This document shows positions 30,287 to 52,839 of a DNA stretch of 64,000 bases, piece by piece. The position numbers and the translations under genes are program-made. This DNA is from Piscicola geometra (taxonomy: Eukaryota > Annelida > Clitellata > Hirudinida > Piscicolidae), in the NCBI GenBank assembly GCA_943735955.1, contig OX030963.1:1848931-1912930 (forward strand), given 5' to 3'. How positions within the stretch are numbered: the stretch's first letter is position 1; every line of letters begins with the position of its first letter. Under the pieces are notes generated by a model that was given only the letters and a program-made list of their open reading frames with translations, was not told the origin of the DNA and made no database searches.

Positions 30287-33156
30287 TCAAGCATAAAACA
30301 CAAGCACACAAACGAAAGTGACAAAAGAGAAAAAATAAAAAATCAATCTGTCCATCACCACGGAAATCCTCTTCCACTCATTCTCCCTTTCAGCCAACTC
30401 TTCCACTTCTTGATGGTAAACCAAAGACTTTATGAGGTGGGTGACTTTTGCTCTTTGCGATGAATCTTCAGTTGCATCGCTCCCGCTTCTGATGACGCTT
30501 GGTTTGGCATCGTCGTCTGCGTAGTCATTTTCAATCGAAACTCCCGTCAAAATGCTGGTCACTCGATTGTAGAAGATCTTGAGTGGGATTTTGGGTTTTT
30601 GAAGAAGTCTTTTGATTAATTACTAAGAATAATCTCACTAAGTTCATAAAAAATTCGATTTTTTTCATTTCTACACTAAATATAAACTTTTAAAATTTAA
30701 ATAATTGCAAATTTTATCTTAAACTCCACAGAATAGATAGCGTGTAATATTCCAAACCGTTTTGAGAAGTGGGGGAATGGGTTGGGTGGCGGGGTTCTTC
30801 GAGAAGAGGTTGCATGTGATGATGGAAGAGATGAAGGTGAAGAACAAAAGAAAGTAACCGTATAGAAGACAAGAAACTGAAAAGTTAAATTGATTTGAGA
30901 GCAAACTCGCCATATTAACTTACTTTTATATTTAAATTAAAAATCTAGTTCTGATAATAATTTCAACATGTAACTAATTATTGCGTAAACCTTATCATCA
31001 TATAAGTGAATGATATGGCAGTATTAAATTTATAAAGATTAACTTAAATTTTGTCAAAACCTAGTCGGCTAGAAGTCCCAAGTCCATATGGGAACATCTT
31101 GGAACACAAGGAGCTCAGAATGATGAAGCCGAAAGAAATTCCGAACGCTGGTGGTGTTGGTGATGATGTTGGTTGTGGTTTTAGTGGTGATTGTGATCGT
31201 GGTTGTAGTGATGGTTGTGGTCGTAGTGGTGGTTGTGGTTGAGATTATTTATTTTTTTGGGGGGTTTTTTGGTGGTTGTAGTGGTGGCAGTGATGATTGT
31301 GATGGTAGTTGTAGTTGTAGTAATAGATGGTGGTTTTGTGGTAGTTACCATCATCATCAATCGGGACCCTCATAACCCAAACAAACCAATCAAACAACCC
31401 ACCCACCCACGAACCAAGACTGAATCTCTGCTTAGAGTGGTGTGGTACCCAGTACAAACTAAGACAAGCCAAAAGGAGGAGAATGCTTGGTATTATGTAC
31501 ATGTAAACGTGCATGTGATGGTTGCGTCGCATTGAAAAGCTAATATCCATCTTCAAATGCGGGTCTTTGCATAACTTTGGTTTTTCTGTGTTTTTTAACT
31601 GAGGATGGGAGAATAAAAAGGATGATTTTAAGGATGGTTTAGGAATATTAAATGGGTGTATGGTGTTTAAGGGTGAAAAACGCTTTTGGGGTTATGTTTT
31701 AAATGGAATTTTTGTATTGTATTGTGGAGTGTGGTAATTAATTGTCTTGATTTTTAATGTTTTTTAGTATATTGTATTACATTATATTGTTTTGTATTTT
31801 AGTTTATTTAATTTAATTTATTGTATTTTAGTTTATTTTATGTTATTTATTTAATTTTTTAATTTATTAATTTAATTGTTTAGAGCTTTAATTGATCAAA
31901 CCTGAACAGAGGTGTCTATCAACATCCACTCATTGTCCAACGATACCTTAAGAACTTTCGTGCAAATATTGTAGTTTACTTAAATTCTAAGCAAAAATTA
32001 ATTGTTTAAAAAATAATTATTACATAATCTAATTTAATTTTTAGATTTAAAATATTCTAAATAATTTAATTAATCGATTTAAATTAATTAAATAATAAAT
32101 TTGAAACACATTGAAATAATGGAATTTATCGATTTTAAATATACCAAATAAATAAACACACGTCACCAAAAAAAAATCCCAAAACTCACATCCGTGATGC
32201 ACAATTCTTACTTCGTCTTTATAGACATCTTGGAATTCCAGAGAAACCGTACAATTTTGCTTATCGAACGGGTAGTCGGCTAGATTGGCGGGACAAAAGG
32301 TAGAGACAGATTCAACTACAAAAGCCCTGACATTGCCGAATCTAGAGATTTCTGGGTCGTTTATGTCCAAGACTTTTCTTTTGCTACTCTCAGCATATGA
32401 ATTTCTGAAGTTTTATAATGGTTTGCGAGGTGGGTTTTTGGTTGGTGGTTCAAATGAATGGGTAGATGGTTTGCGATGTGGGTGTTTGGTTGGTGGTTCA
32501 AATGGATGGACTTAGCAAGAAGGTCTATTTAATTGTATTTAACATTTTAATATTCCACGTTCTAACTGCATCGAGTTGTATAACTTTTCACCATTAAAAA
32601 ACAATTTGATTTAATTAAAATAAATCATATCAAATAACAGTAAATTCCACTCACTCGCTCAGTGTACTTATGGTGGGTAACCAGATGTTGTAAGGTTCTG
32701 TTTTGAGGCTCCACGGCTCCGCCTCCCAAGCCAGTCTACTATCCTCCCATAACTGTATGAGTTGCAGTTAATTATAATAATAATGATAATTATTAAATTA
32801 ATTAGAAGCAATATTTTAATTAATTAATTAATATCTAGCCATCATGAGTGTCATTCCCGCTTTCATCATGTTTGTCTTTGTGTCCTTTGTGCAATTCAAA
32901 GGATTTCAAACTTAGTCTCTTTTTTTTAATAATTAAAAATTAATAATTCAAGTATAACATTAATTATAATTAAATCGAAAAATAAAAATTCTATTATTAA
33001 AACATATTTGAGCTTACATATCGTATAAGTATTTCATCGGCAACATAAATACGCATGGCAAGAGATGGGGGTCTGATCTCCGAAGTTTGGTTTTTGGTGA
33101 CGTGTTCAAACGCTCTGAAATCAACCCTGGTCTCTTCTTTGAAAGGGCATTCCGCG
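30287..33156 (-). CDS. Cys-loop ligand-gated ion channel subunit (nicotinic-receptor-like), 5' incomplete
   Basis: Eight exons, all in phase: 33156-33018, 32752-32655, 32404-32190, 31954-31902, 31550-31415, 31147-31061, 30876-30725 and 30577-30287, about 389 residues. Landmarks in order are PSLAMRIYVADEIL, the W-E-D-S-R-L-A-W strand, NIWLPTISTLSE, the Cys loop FCPANLADYPFDKQNC (exactly 13 residues between the cysteines), NEWMLIDTSVQ, TM1 (YMYIIPSILLLLACLSLYWVP), TM2 (ISFGFIILSSLCSKM), TM3 (LLYGYFLLFFTFISSIITC), a short intracellular loop and TM4 (DRLIFYFFSFVTFVCVLVFY). The signal-peptide exon was not found. Subunits of this family form pentameric channels in the plasma membrane. No vicinal CC is seen in loop C, and the segment before TM2 (HHSKQRFSLAF) lacks both the GEK of cation channels and the PAR of anion channels, so ligand and ion selectivity cannot be assigned. 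Confidence 0.88.
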
Positions 33157-34407
33157 CTAGAAACTAGTTTTTTGGGTTTGGGATGGGGGCTAAATATATC
33201 TTTTGAGTTTGGAATGGAGGTTAAATATATTTTTTGAGTTTCCTTAATGGTTTTGATATAAATTATTTGTACAGTTATTTTTGATTTCTCAAATAGCTCG
33301 TTTATTGATAATTAACTAACCTAAAAAAATTATTAGATAGATTTCACTTAATCAAATATTTAATCAAAAAATAATTATCTTCTTAATCAAATTAAATAAT
33401 GGCTAAAATTACTTTTTTGCGCTCCAGAAAATAAAAAAATTAAAAGGATCAAAAGCGACATTTTTTGAATTTTCATCAAGTGCAAATCTGAATTTTGTTT
33501 TAAAAGGGTCCTTCCACACGCCTACGATACAAAGTTCACGCATTGTATATATACAAGGAGGAATATGTGTTTTCGTGTGTTTATCTTTGGCTTTGTATCT
33601 TCCTTCAGATTTCTCTTTATGAGTTTGAGTCTTTCTGTGTGTGTGTGTTTGTGTGTGTGCTTTTAGGTAGTTTTTTATCGATTCCTAACTAAATTAAAAA
33701 GTTAAATCTTTTTCGTTCAATTTTATTTCATCTATAAAAGTGTGAATAGAATGCAGATATAATCAAATAAGATCTAAATCATGGCCATCATCATCATTAA
33801 CGAATCCTAGTTGATGAATATTCTTAATATTGATAATAAAATGTAATTAAAATAATATTCTTGATATTTAAAAAATATTTATTTAAAAACCTGATATTAG
33901 TGTTTTTTAGAAATAGAATACGTTTAAATAATTATATAACTTTAAGTTATGGGTAAAAAGTATCATAAACAAAAAATCCCATAAAAACATATGTTTATGA
34001 GCCTAAAAATACACATATAAACATACCAAAACATGCCCAAATATACTAAACAAAAACACGAAACATTGATTATTTATATTTTGATTTTTTTAAATCAATA
34101 CGTGAAAAGTGCATACTAAGAAAACATGGCAAAATGGTCTGTGCTGGAATGCATGTGGATTGACTGTCTTGAAATAAATCAAAAGGTAAAATGCCTAATT
34201 ATTGATTCAAAAGAATTATAAATAAAAAACAAATGAACAAATCGTTATAGAATCGTCTACCAAAACTATCTTCACATATGTTCCATTTAATTAATTTAAA
34301 GAAATTAATCGATACATTTTTATCTTATTAAATATTTAATTTACAAATAGTCTCCATTTGATTTTCTCAGCATCTTCGAAAAATATGTCCGCCATTTTAT
34401 TTTCTCC
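33157..34407. other. AT-rich spacer, no gene seen
   Basis: Should contain the first exon(s) and promoter of the channel gene. I could not recognise a signal-peptide exon. There is a short GT-rich patch near 33638-33658. Confidence 0.55.
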
Positions 34408-34819
34408 TTAACTCCTCTTCTTGCCCTTTCGTTTCTCTCTCAATTCGCGCTTCGTTGGCGTCTTTTCGTGCTTCCGGTAAAGATAATAAATAATGCAAAC
34501 AGCTGTGAAGGGTAAAACTAAAAAGCGCAATATCTTAAATATTATTTGTTCGAATGCGATTCCGCCTATGGCCAGTAGTTCTATCTCGAACGTCAGTGTT
34601 GCGTCACCTGTGAGTGATGATAAGGATGATGAAGGTGGTGGTGGTGATAATGATGATGGTGGCAATAATCAAGATGATAAGTCTTATTAATGTTATGATT
34701 ATTATTGACCTGGAATAACTGGAGGATGGCCATTCAATCCATATGCAAGATTTGGAGGTACAACTATTCTCCTCTTCTCCCTCATAGTAGTTAGAGTAGT
34801 GGTAGTAGTAGTGGGGGTT

Positions 34820-34915
<96 letters not shown>

Positions 34916-34921
34916 AAAGTG

Positions 34922-34991
<70 letters not shown>

Positions 34992-35709
34992 AATTAGTAG
35001 TAGTAGAGTTAGTAGTAGTAGAGGTAGTAGTAGTAGAAGTATTAGTAGTAGTAGTAGTAATAAAGATACTCACCCCACACACATACCAGCCATGCCAACT
35101 CTCCATCCTTAATTAGGTGATTAATGTAACAATTGAAGATGATGAAAACATTTTTTTGAAACACAATAATAATAAAGAAAAAAATTCTAAACAGATAGAT
35201 CAAAAATAAAAACAAAATAAATGAGAATTCACCCTAAAAAAACAATAATATAATATAATAAATAGGAATCGCCCCTCAAAAACAACAAGAATAATAATAA
35301 TAAATAATATTTACCCTTGATGATGGCGGGGTCTCCCACAGTGAATTGGAAGGGTGCTCTCCCCTTCAGAGATGAGGAGTCAAAAATCTCACCTGATTCT
35401 AGGTAGCCCTGTGGTGGAGGGAGGATGAGGAGGGTTGAAGAGAGGGTGGGGGTAGAAGTCATGGTAGTGATGATGATGGTTGTGGTGATGATAATGATGA
35501 TGAAGGGGTGGTGTTCATAAAGATGATGATAATTATGATAATTATTATAATAATAATATTGCGAATCAGTCATAAAAATACAAAGACTGACAGTGTAATG
35601 CACAGTGACATGATCGCCATCTTTGATTTCATCTGAGCACAACTCAGGTTTTGACTGGATTGGTGGTTGATATTCAAGGTAAAATGTCGCAATTATGTTG
35701 AAAAAGTTT
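34408..35709 (-). CDS. FKBP11: FKBP11-like ER-membrane peptidyl-prolyl isomerase, 5' incomplete
   Basis: Exons: about 35709-35592, 35408-35315, 35107-35074 (34 nt), 34780-34710 and 34607-34408; junctions are in phase. The FKBP core reads KDGDHVTVHYT, GYLESGEIFDSS, GWRVGMAGMCVGEKRR, VVPPNLAYGLNGHPPVIPG and DATLTFEIELLAI. A C-terminal membrane segment (LRFLVLPFTAVCIIYYLY) and a basic tail KREKRKGKKRS-like end follow, the layout of FKBP11. It should catalyse cis-trans proline isomerisation of secretory proteins in the ER lumen, held by its tail anchor. The signal-peptide exon is not identified, and the 5' end of the first listed exon is approximate. The tiny 34-nt exon has a perfect phase fit and is essential to restore the conserved GMCVGEKRR. 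No further evidence on regulation. Confidence 0.87.
34796..35062. repeat. (AGT)n microsatellite filling an FKBP11 intron
   Basis: The intron 34781-35073 is almost wholly AGT triplets on the + strand, so ACT on the transcript. It produces false poly-Thr and poly-Val ORFs. Confidence 0.97.
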
Positions 35710-36847
35710 CTATTTATTAAAAAATTAACTCGTAAAATCAATTTAGATTTTTGCCATTTGGTCATTAATTTTTTTAAATTTAATTAAAGTGTTTTTAAAA
35801 CAAATAATGTCACCAGGGTATCAATTGAAACATCTGAAAGTTTAGATGCGTGCAAAATAAAGAAAATATACATTAATAAACTAGTAATTTGTACATTTGA
35901 TGAAATCATAATTAAAAAGTAAATAAATGTATTTTAAAGTTAGAGTCTAATTGCTAAGGAAAAAATATGCGATAAGCGTAAAGTTAATTTACACTGTATT
36001 TTTTTTGCACACTAAATTATAATTTTTAATACATATTTATTCATTATAAATTATTGAAAAAAATATTATGATAATGAGTAAACTATCATTAATCGAAATA
36101 TTTTATAAAATAACATTCATGAACACGCAAAATAAGATATAAAGAATGTATTTTTCTAAACTATATTTAAGGTTTTTTCAAAACAATTAAAAAACCTTTT
36201 TTACAATTAAATTAACTTACATTAAGATTGGAAAAACTATAAACATCTTTTTAATTTTATTGCATTATTGATAAACATTTATGGAAATTTTTTTATATAT
36301 TATTTATAAGTATTTTCATGCATGGCACAGCTGCACTGGACGAACATTAACATAGAATGGAGAGAAGTGGAAATTGGAGGGTGTGCTTGGAGGGCAAGGA
36401 ACGTGATTTTGGAATGGGTTTCTTTTTTGGAATAAAATGATTTGGCTGTAATTTAAATCTTATTTTAAACATAAAAACTTAAATCTTAATAAAATGCGAA
36501 ACAAACTCTGATTTCTGTATTGGATCGAATCAGTTTTTTGTTGTAAAAGTCAAAAAATTATCTCTGTTGCCATACTATTTTCTGGTTTTATTTTGGAAAA
36601 AGGTTTTGTTGAAATGTTGACAGTGGAAAAAAATTGAAATTAAATTAGAAATTTGACAAGTTGCCCACTTGCTTTTTCGACAAATTATAGTTTTGAGAAA
36701 GAAGAGAGGTGAAACTCATAAAATGTCTTATAGTCGTATTTAAAGGTTAGGTCAAAAATTTAATTTTTACACTTTAAATTTTTTGGTTTAACTATAAGTA
36801 ACCTTTTTTAAGTTTCCTATTATTTAATCCTAAAAATAACTCTAAAG
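35710..36847. other. AT-rich spacer between divergent FKBP11 and caveolin genes
   Basis: Head-to-head arrangement, so both promoters and the missing FKBP11 signal-peptide exon should lie here. I found no exon I would defend. Confidence 0.55.
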
Positions 36848-37885
36848 ATGTCGCAGGAACTGCTTACGTCATCGGTTAATGAGGTCACCAATCATGACGT
36901 CACCAACAACTCCGTTCATGAAGCAGACGACAAAAGGACCTCAACCAGTGAAGGCTTTATTATTTTTTGTATATAAAAAAAATCCTCTCATCCATCTATC
37001 CATCCACCCATCCATCCATCCATCCATCCATCCCTCTATCCATCCATCCCTCTACCCATCCATCCATCCATCCATCCAGTCACATGTGAATACGTCACAA
37101 GGCCCAAGATTCACGCTGACAGAGATCCATTCAACATTCATGAATGTGTCAAGGTGACCTAGTTTTATTTTCTTCTCAAAGTAATTATTATTGTTATTGC
37201 CATTATCATTATTTATATTGTTGCTATTTCTACTATTTTTACATAGTTTTTTCTCTTATTTTAACATTCAGTGTCAAACTAAAATATGCATATAAATTAA
37301 TACATTTTTTTAAAATAAAATAAAATAAACGCTAGATAAGGTTTGATGACGTGTTTGCGGAAATAGATGAAGAGGTCCACAGCTACCCCCAAGTGTGGAA
37401 CTGTTCCAAAAATGTTGGTTGTCTGTTTCAAGTTGAGAGATTTAAATTATACAACATACATATCATTAATTATAAATCTTTATGCAATATAATTATTAAA
37501 AAGAAGTACAATTAATTATCATAAACATTTACAATTAAATTAGTTTAACTATCTTCTCAAACCATCCCTCCCATCCCACCGCCAGTTGTATCGTACATCC
37601 AAGAAACGTTGCTACCTCCTGATAACGACCATCCTTGCCATTCCAACAGCCATTTTTTGCGGCATCCATTTTGCTTTAGTGTCATTCCTTAGAGTGTGGT
37701 GCTGTCAGCCATTTTTGAAAAGTCTGGAAATCCAAGGAATTTGTGCTTTCCACGCGTTTAGCATTTGTTTGAAAGCCTTTGTGGCGCCATTGTGTGCAGC
37801 GCTCGGAAAGAGTTTGTCGTATGTTCGCTTGAAAGTGATCGCAAAAGATGCTAGGAGACGGGATGGAGTGGGAGGAGAGACTTAA
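36848..37885 (+). CDS. Caveolin family membrane-scaffold protein
   Basis: Four exons: 36848-36947, 37080-37153, 37336-37431 and 37586-37885, about 189 residues; the donor at 36948 (GTGAAG) is preferred over GTATAT at 36969, which is also in phase. The core [21 protein letters not shown] matches the caveolin segment preceding the scaffolding domain. The last exon has the hydrophobic intramembrane hairpin ([16 protein letters not shown] to [11 protein letters not shown]) and a Cys-containing C-terminal helix ending [12 protein letters not shown]. Caveolins coat plasma-membrane caveolae. The scaffolding segment ([20 protein letters not shown]) is poor in the aromatic residues typical of caveolin-1. 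A CCAT repeat fills the first intron. AATAAA at 38239 could be its poly(A) signal. Chordate-like length supports a complete protein. Confidence 0.86.
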
Positions 37886-38993
37886 GTGATGGTTGTTGCT
37901 TTGGAAAGTAATTTATGCAGGAATAACATCATCAGCAAGCCGACAATCAACATCATCTTCATTTTCATAATCTTTCGCATGATCTTTGCAATCATTTATG
38001 CTTTACAAAGGGCAAGTAGTTGTAGTTTAGGCACTTTAGTTATTCAAGATTTCTGCATGGATAATAGGATTTTTTAGAAACGCACTTTGCAGCATATACA
38101 TATTAATTTTACATATTTGAGTAGCACGCCATGTGTTAATATAACTAAATAATTTAAACCAAATTACACTTGTTTAAGCTTGAAACATTACTATTAATAA
38201 CGAAAATTATTATATCAAGTATTAATCATATTTTAACAAATAAAATTGATTTATATTCGGTAAATATCAGTTATCATTAAGGAAACCAATCTCAGGAAAA
38301 TAGGTATTTAATATGCCATTTGAGTTTTCCTCCTCCATCAATTCACTTTTTATTCTGAACTTGCGAGATTTACTTTAAATGAAGATCTTAATTTCTATAA
38401 CTGATTTTAATGCTCTTGAATTTGAAGAAAGAGCGCTATAGAAATTTATTTGATTGATTGTAACGAAAACAAGTCGAATTATCGTTTTATTCAGTGCCCG
38501 TAAATAAAAAAGACGCCAGCCAAAAAAGAACAAATCAATCAAATACTTTTATAATTTATTCTAATCCACCTTAGATTCCAGATGCTAACGTTGAAATAAT
38601 ATTGAAGGTAATATAAAAAATAATATATTTAATCGCAACTCCATGCTAAAAGTCCTCGCAAACTGCCTCCATTTCCACCATTTTCTTGCATGACGTTTAT
38701 GCATATAAACATGCGGCAAGCTCACTTCTACCTATATACACGGATCCAACATATATTATTATATTATATACACGTAATATAATAGATTTAATTTATTACA
38801 TTATATATAATATAAACTCATACCTGAGGTTAAACACACACAAAAACTAGCGGTTAAGGGGGGCTTTTTTATTTTATCAAACTCGAATTAACGACATTTC
38901 GAGAATGACGTTATTCCAAGGGAGGTTTTTCATTTAAGAAGAAGCATGACGACGATGGCGACGACGACGGATGGACGATGGGTGGTGGTGCAT
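37886..38993. other. AT-rich spacer, convergent gene ends
   Basis: Contains the caveolin and CNBP 3' UTRs. The 63-codon ORF at 37886-38077 starts right after the caveolin stop and has a hydrophobic middle, but I see no support for it as a gene. Confidence 0.6.
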
Positions 38994-39965
38994 CTACTTG
39001 GTGGGGCAGTTGACCGCGATGTGACCAACCTCGTTGCAGTGGTAGCACCGAGCACCCTCACCGTCGGGGCAACTGCGAGCCATGTGCCCGGTCTCGCCAC
39101 ACTTGTAACAGCTCACGTCGGTCTTCCTGCGGTCGGGACAGTCTCGTTGGATGTGGTCTTCCTGTCCACAGTTGTAGCAGCCACCACCACCTCCTCCTCC
39201 TCCACCACGACCACCACCGCCCATCTTCTTGTCAGGGCACTCTCGACTCATGTGACCCTCCTTGCCACACGTGTAGCATGCACCACCTCCACCTCCACCT
39301 CCTCCATATGATCGCTTCTGAGGGCAATCCCTTGCCATGTGACCTTCCTCATTGCAGTTGTAGCACACACCTCCGCCACCACCTCCATACCCCCCTCCAC
39401 CACCACCGCCGCCATAACCTCCACCACCACCACCTCCTCCCATCTTCTTCTCGGAGCAGTCGCGGCTCAGATGACCGCTCAAGCCGCAGTTGTAGCACTT
39501 CTTGCTGTTGTCCATGGGACCCTTCTCGCTGCAGTCACGCGCAATATGGCCTGTCTTCCCACATTTGTAACACCCCTCTGTAGAATAAAATAGTGCTATT
39601 TATGTTCTAAAGCAATTATCATGTTTGAAAATACTTTAAGTAGGTTATATTAGGGTTGACAAGAAACGCCCTTTCAATGGTGTCAGATATTCAATACGTT
39701 TTTTAACAAATACAAAAATTAATAATTTAAAACACACAAAATGAGAGAATTTTTTTTGCATTAAGTAATTTTATATTGGCACTATTTGAAACTTTGATGC
39801 ATGAATAATTTCATCAAATTGCTATAAAATTATAGATTGCATTTGCAAAATAAATGAATTACCCTTGAAAGAGGAGGATGAAGACGTCGTCATTGCTGGA
39901 TTCTTACACTCCCTGGCAAAATGGCCAGACTTTCCACACTTGTAACACTTATCACGGTCCCCCAT
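38994..39965 (-). CDS. CNBP: CNBP-like CCHC zinc-knuckle nucleic-acid-binding protein
   Basis: Two exons, 39965-39863 and 39577-38994, joined in phase 1, giving 228 residues. Start [21 protein letters not shown] count eight knuckles of the C-x2-C-x4-H-x4-C type: [98 protein letters not shown] and [14 protein letters not shown]. Glycine-rich linkers (runs of G with Y) lie after knuckles 3, 4 and 5 instead of the RG box of vertebrate CNBP. By family it binds single-stranded G-rich RNA/DNA and helps translation. An additional upstream non-coding exon is likely. The opposite-strand ORFs here are shadows. Confidence 0.93.
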
Positions 39966-41009
39966 TTCTACAGCTTCTGTTGGGAAATAAAAATAAAAAA
40001 TATATAGAAAAAGACAAAAATGTGGCTGAATAAAAAACGAGAATATATTTTTGCGTAATATCGATGATTATGAAATTGTAAAATGTAGCGGAGTAATGGA
40101 GTTGATATGGCACACACGCCATCCAACAAAGAGGCTCTGCTTTAATATCTCTGATGTTTACTACAATAAATATCACAAACTGACAAGTACTGTGAAATAA
40201 TCAGAATTATTTTATCGATAAACGTGATGGCGAAAAACAATACAGAATTTTTTTACTATATTTAATAGATTAACAAAACATTAAACTGAAGCAATTTGCG
40301 ACATTTTGATAAATCATTGGATAAATAAAGTTTACATTTTAACAATGGGATCGAGACTAACACGTGCCCAAATAGGAACAAAATAATCAATTAATTGCTA
40401 ATTTACTTAATAAAATAGATAGCTCGTGTTGAAAAAATATTTGAAATGATTAATAAATTATCAACAAACCCTTCTGATTTTCCTCGTTTGTGACTTGAGT
40501 AAAACTACGTGTCCATTAGGAAGAAGGAACCAAAAAGACTTCAAATATAAGATTTCAAAGATACATAAGTTTCATAGATTCTATGAAATAGGTTAAGTTA
40601 ATTCATTAATTATTATTTGTAAATTTTTTGTAAACTTGTTAAATTCAATTTCACGTTTATGATATTTGTTACCTGAAAATTTAATATTCATGATACAAAA
40701 TATCATGCATTAACACAATTGTAAAAGTATAAAAAAAAACTTTTCAAATCTTTTATTTTCATTGTTATATTTATTTATTTCAAATATTGACTATTTTAAT
40801 TGATTTGGAAGTTAACGTATTTGCAGATATCTACTATAATTATTTACAATTAATTTTTCTCAAATAAGTAGTCCCAAAATTGTTTTTCTTATTTTTCAAA
40901 AAGGACTTTGATTTTTCTACAAATGTGAAATATATTTAATACTAGTTTTACTTTTACTGAAAGAAATGTAAATGTTTAAACTGGTGAAATTTTTAACGAG
41001 AGCTTTGCA
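39966..41009. other. AT-rich spacer between divergent CNBP and ADO genes
   Basis: Promoter region of both genes; no ORF or conserved element I can name. Confidence 0.6.
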
Positions 41010-41896
41010 ATGACTCTGATGCAAGAAGTAGTATTTCATACAATAAAAGCTATAAAATCATATGGAAAATTTGATGCATTTGAGGAAAATATAGGCATAT
41101 TGAGAGAGCTAACTAAAAAATTCACCATAGATTATTTAGAAGTAAAGCCCAACCTCAAAAAGTGCCCGATAAAGTTGAAAGAATTGAAAGCTCCTGTAAT
41201 GTACTATGAGATATGTGAAAACTCCTATTTCACTATGGCAGTTTTTGTGATGAAACCCGGCTCAAGAATGCCCATGCATGATCATCCAAACATGCATGGA
41301 ATTTTAAAAGTAAAATTTATTAAAATGCAAAAAAAATTTTTTTGAAATTAATTAAAAAATTATTTAAACACCTCAATTATATTTCTCATCAGGTTCTACA
41401 TGGCTCAACCAAAGTAAAGTCTTACAACATTGAAAGAAAACCAATAATACAAACTGAATTTCCAATTTACAAGATTCTTCAAAAGTCGTCTGCCAGGCTG
41501 AATGCAGACTCAGACGCCATTTTTCTCACTCCTGAAAATGGGAACATTCACAAAATATCTCCCATCACTGCTCCAGTTGCATTTCTGGATATTCTTTTTC
41601 CACCATACAACTACACAGACAGGGAATTCACAGTCTATGAGCAGGTTTCCTTGACATCTGCAACAACTAAAACCAATTCAAACTTTAAAGAACCACATTT
41701 TGAAAACAACACCAACAACAGTAATTCTCCCAAAACTTCTTTCGAAAATCAAATTTCGACAATTAATGATAAAAAAGGTGATTTTTTGCAAGTAGCACCA
41801 GCTCCCATGGATTATTGGTGTGATACAATCCCTTACACTGGTCCAAGCATTCCACCCGGATATGTGGAAAGCCTAATGGAAAGGAATGACATTTAA
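41010..41896 (+). CDS. ADO: 2-aminoethanethiol (cysteamine) / N-terminal cysteine dioxygenase
   Basis: Two exons, 41010-41309 and 41393-41896, phase 0, giving 267 residues, the normal ADO length. Cupin metal site: MPMHDHPNMHGILKVLHGS with H90 and H92, and a third His at 153 in GNIHKI, before FLDILFPPYN. The C-terminus has the family end PYTGPSIPPGYVESL. The enzyme uses Fe(II) and O2 to oxidise cysteamine to hypotaurine and, in animals and plants, N-terminal cysteines of proteins, acting as an oxygen sensor. An Asn/Thr-rich insert (about residues 190-225) is longer than usual. AATAAA at 42056 follows the stop. The start is the first Met after AT-rich DNA, with family-like spacing to the cupin. 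Confidence 0.95.
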
Positions 41897-42583
41897 AGAT
41901 TAAATAATAGCCATACTTCATGCGTTTTTAACTTCGAATGATTTGTAAAAGTGTATCTAAAATATTATTTAAAATGCATTTAACCTCATATTTTCAAACG
42001 TTATAGCTTGATTTTGACTGTAATAGTTTTCCTTGATGTTCTGAGTTATTGATTTAATAAAATTTATTTAATAAAATGTAAAATATTGAATAATGAAAGA
42101 AATTTCCGAATTTATTAAGCTGGAACTTTGAAATGCCTAGGAAACTACAAGGATGGTTGATAAATATCTAAATATGATACTCAATCGTACTTTTCCATAC
42201 CACAATCACCATTTCTTTCTAATATTAAATACTCAATTTAATAATTATTTAAATAAACAAAAATCTTCCATATTACATGTTTTAACTCTTCTTAAAATGT
42301 TCAATAAAAATTTAAGTCAAAGAAAACATGTGAAACCAAATTCAAATAATTCTTCCTTTTGTTGAAAACAAATGTAACCATAAACAGCCCCTAATAAAAT
42401 AGGTTAGACGATTCTTAGAAACAAAGTGATCATTCCGTCCATCCTAAACCAACATCCACCAAATATACTGAGAACCTATCCAAACCACATGCAAAAACCA
42501 CCACATACAAGCCACTCCAAACATACCAACACCACCAAAAAAACAAACATCCACAAACCATCTCCAAACATACAAACGAGACC
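41897..42583. other. 3' flanks of convergent ADO and threonyl-tRNA synthetase genes
   Basis: AT-rich up to 42410, then A/C-rich (CCAC, CAAAC) up to the ThrRS stop. The 70-codon ORF at 42153-42365 has no support. Confidence 0.6.

Positions 42584-52839
<10,256 letters not shown>

Noticed and set aside
38946..39593. Plus-strand ORFs opposite the zinc-knuckle gene
   Set aside because: Shadows of the CNBP coding exons, without domain features of their own.
42153..42365. 70-codon ORF after ADO
   Set aside because: AT-rich, Asn/Lys/Leu composition, in the 3' flank of ADO, no homolog or regulatory context recognised.
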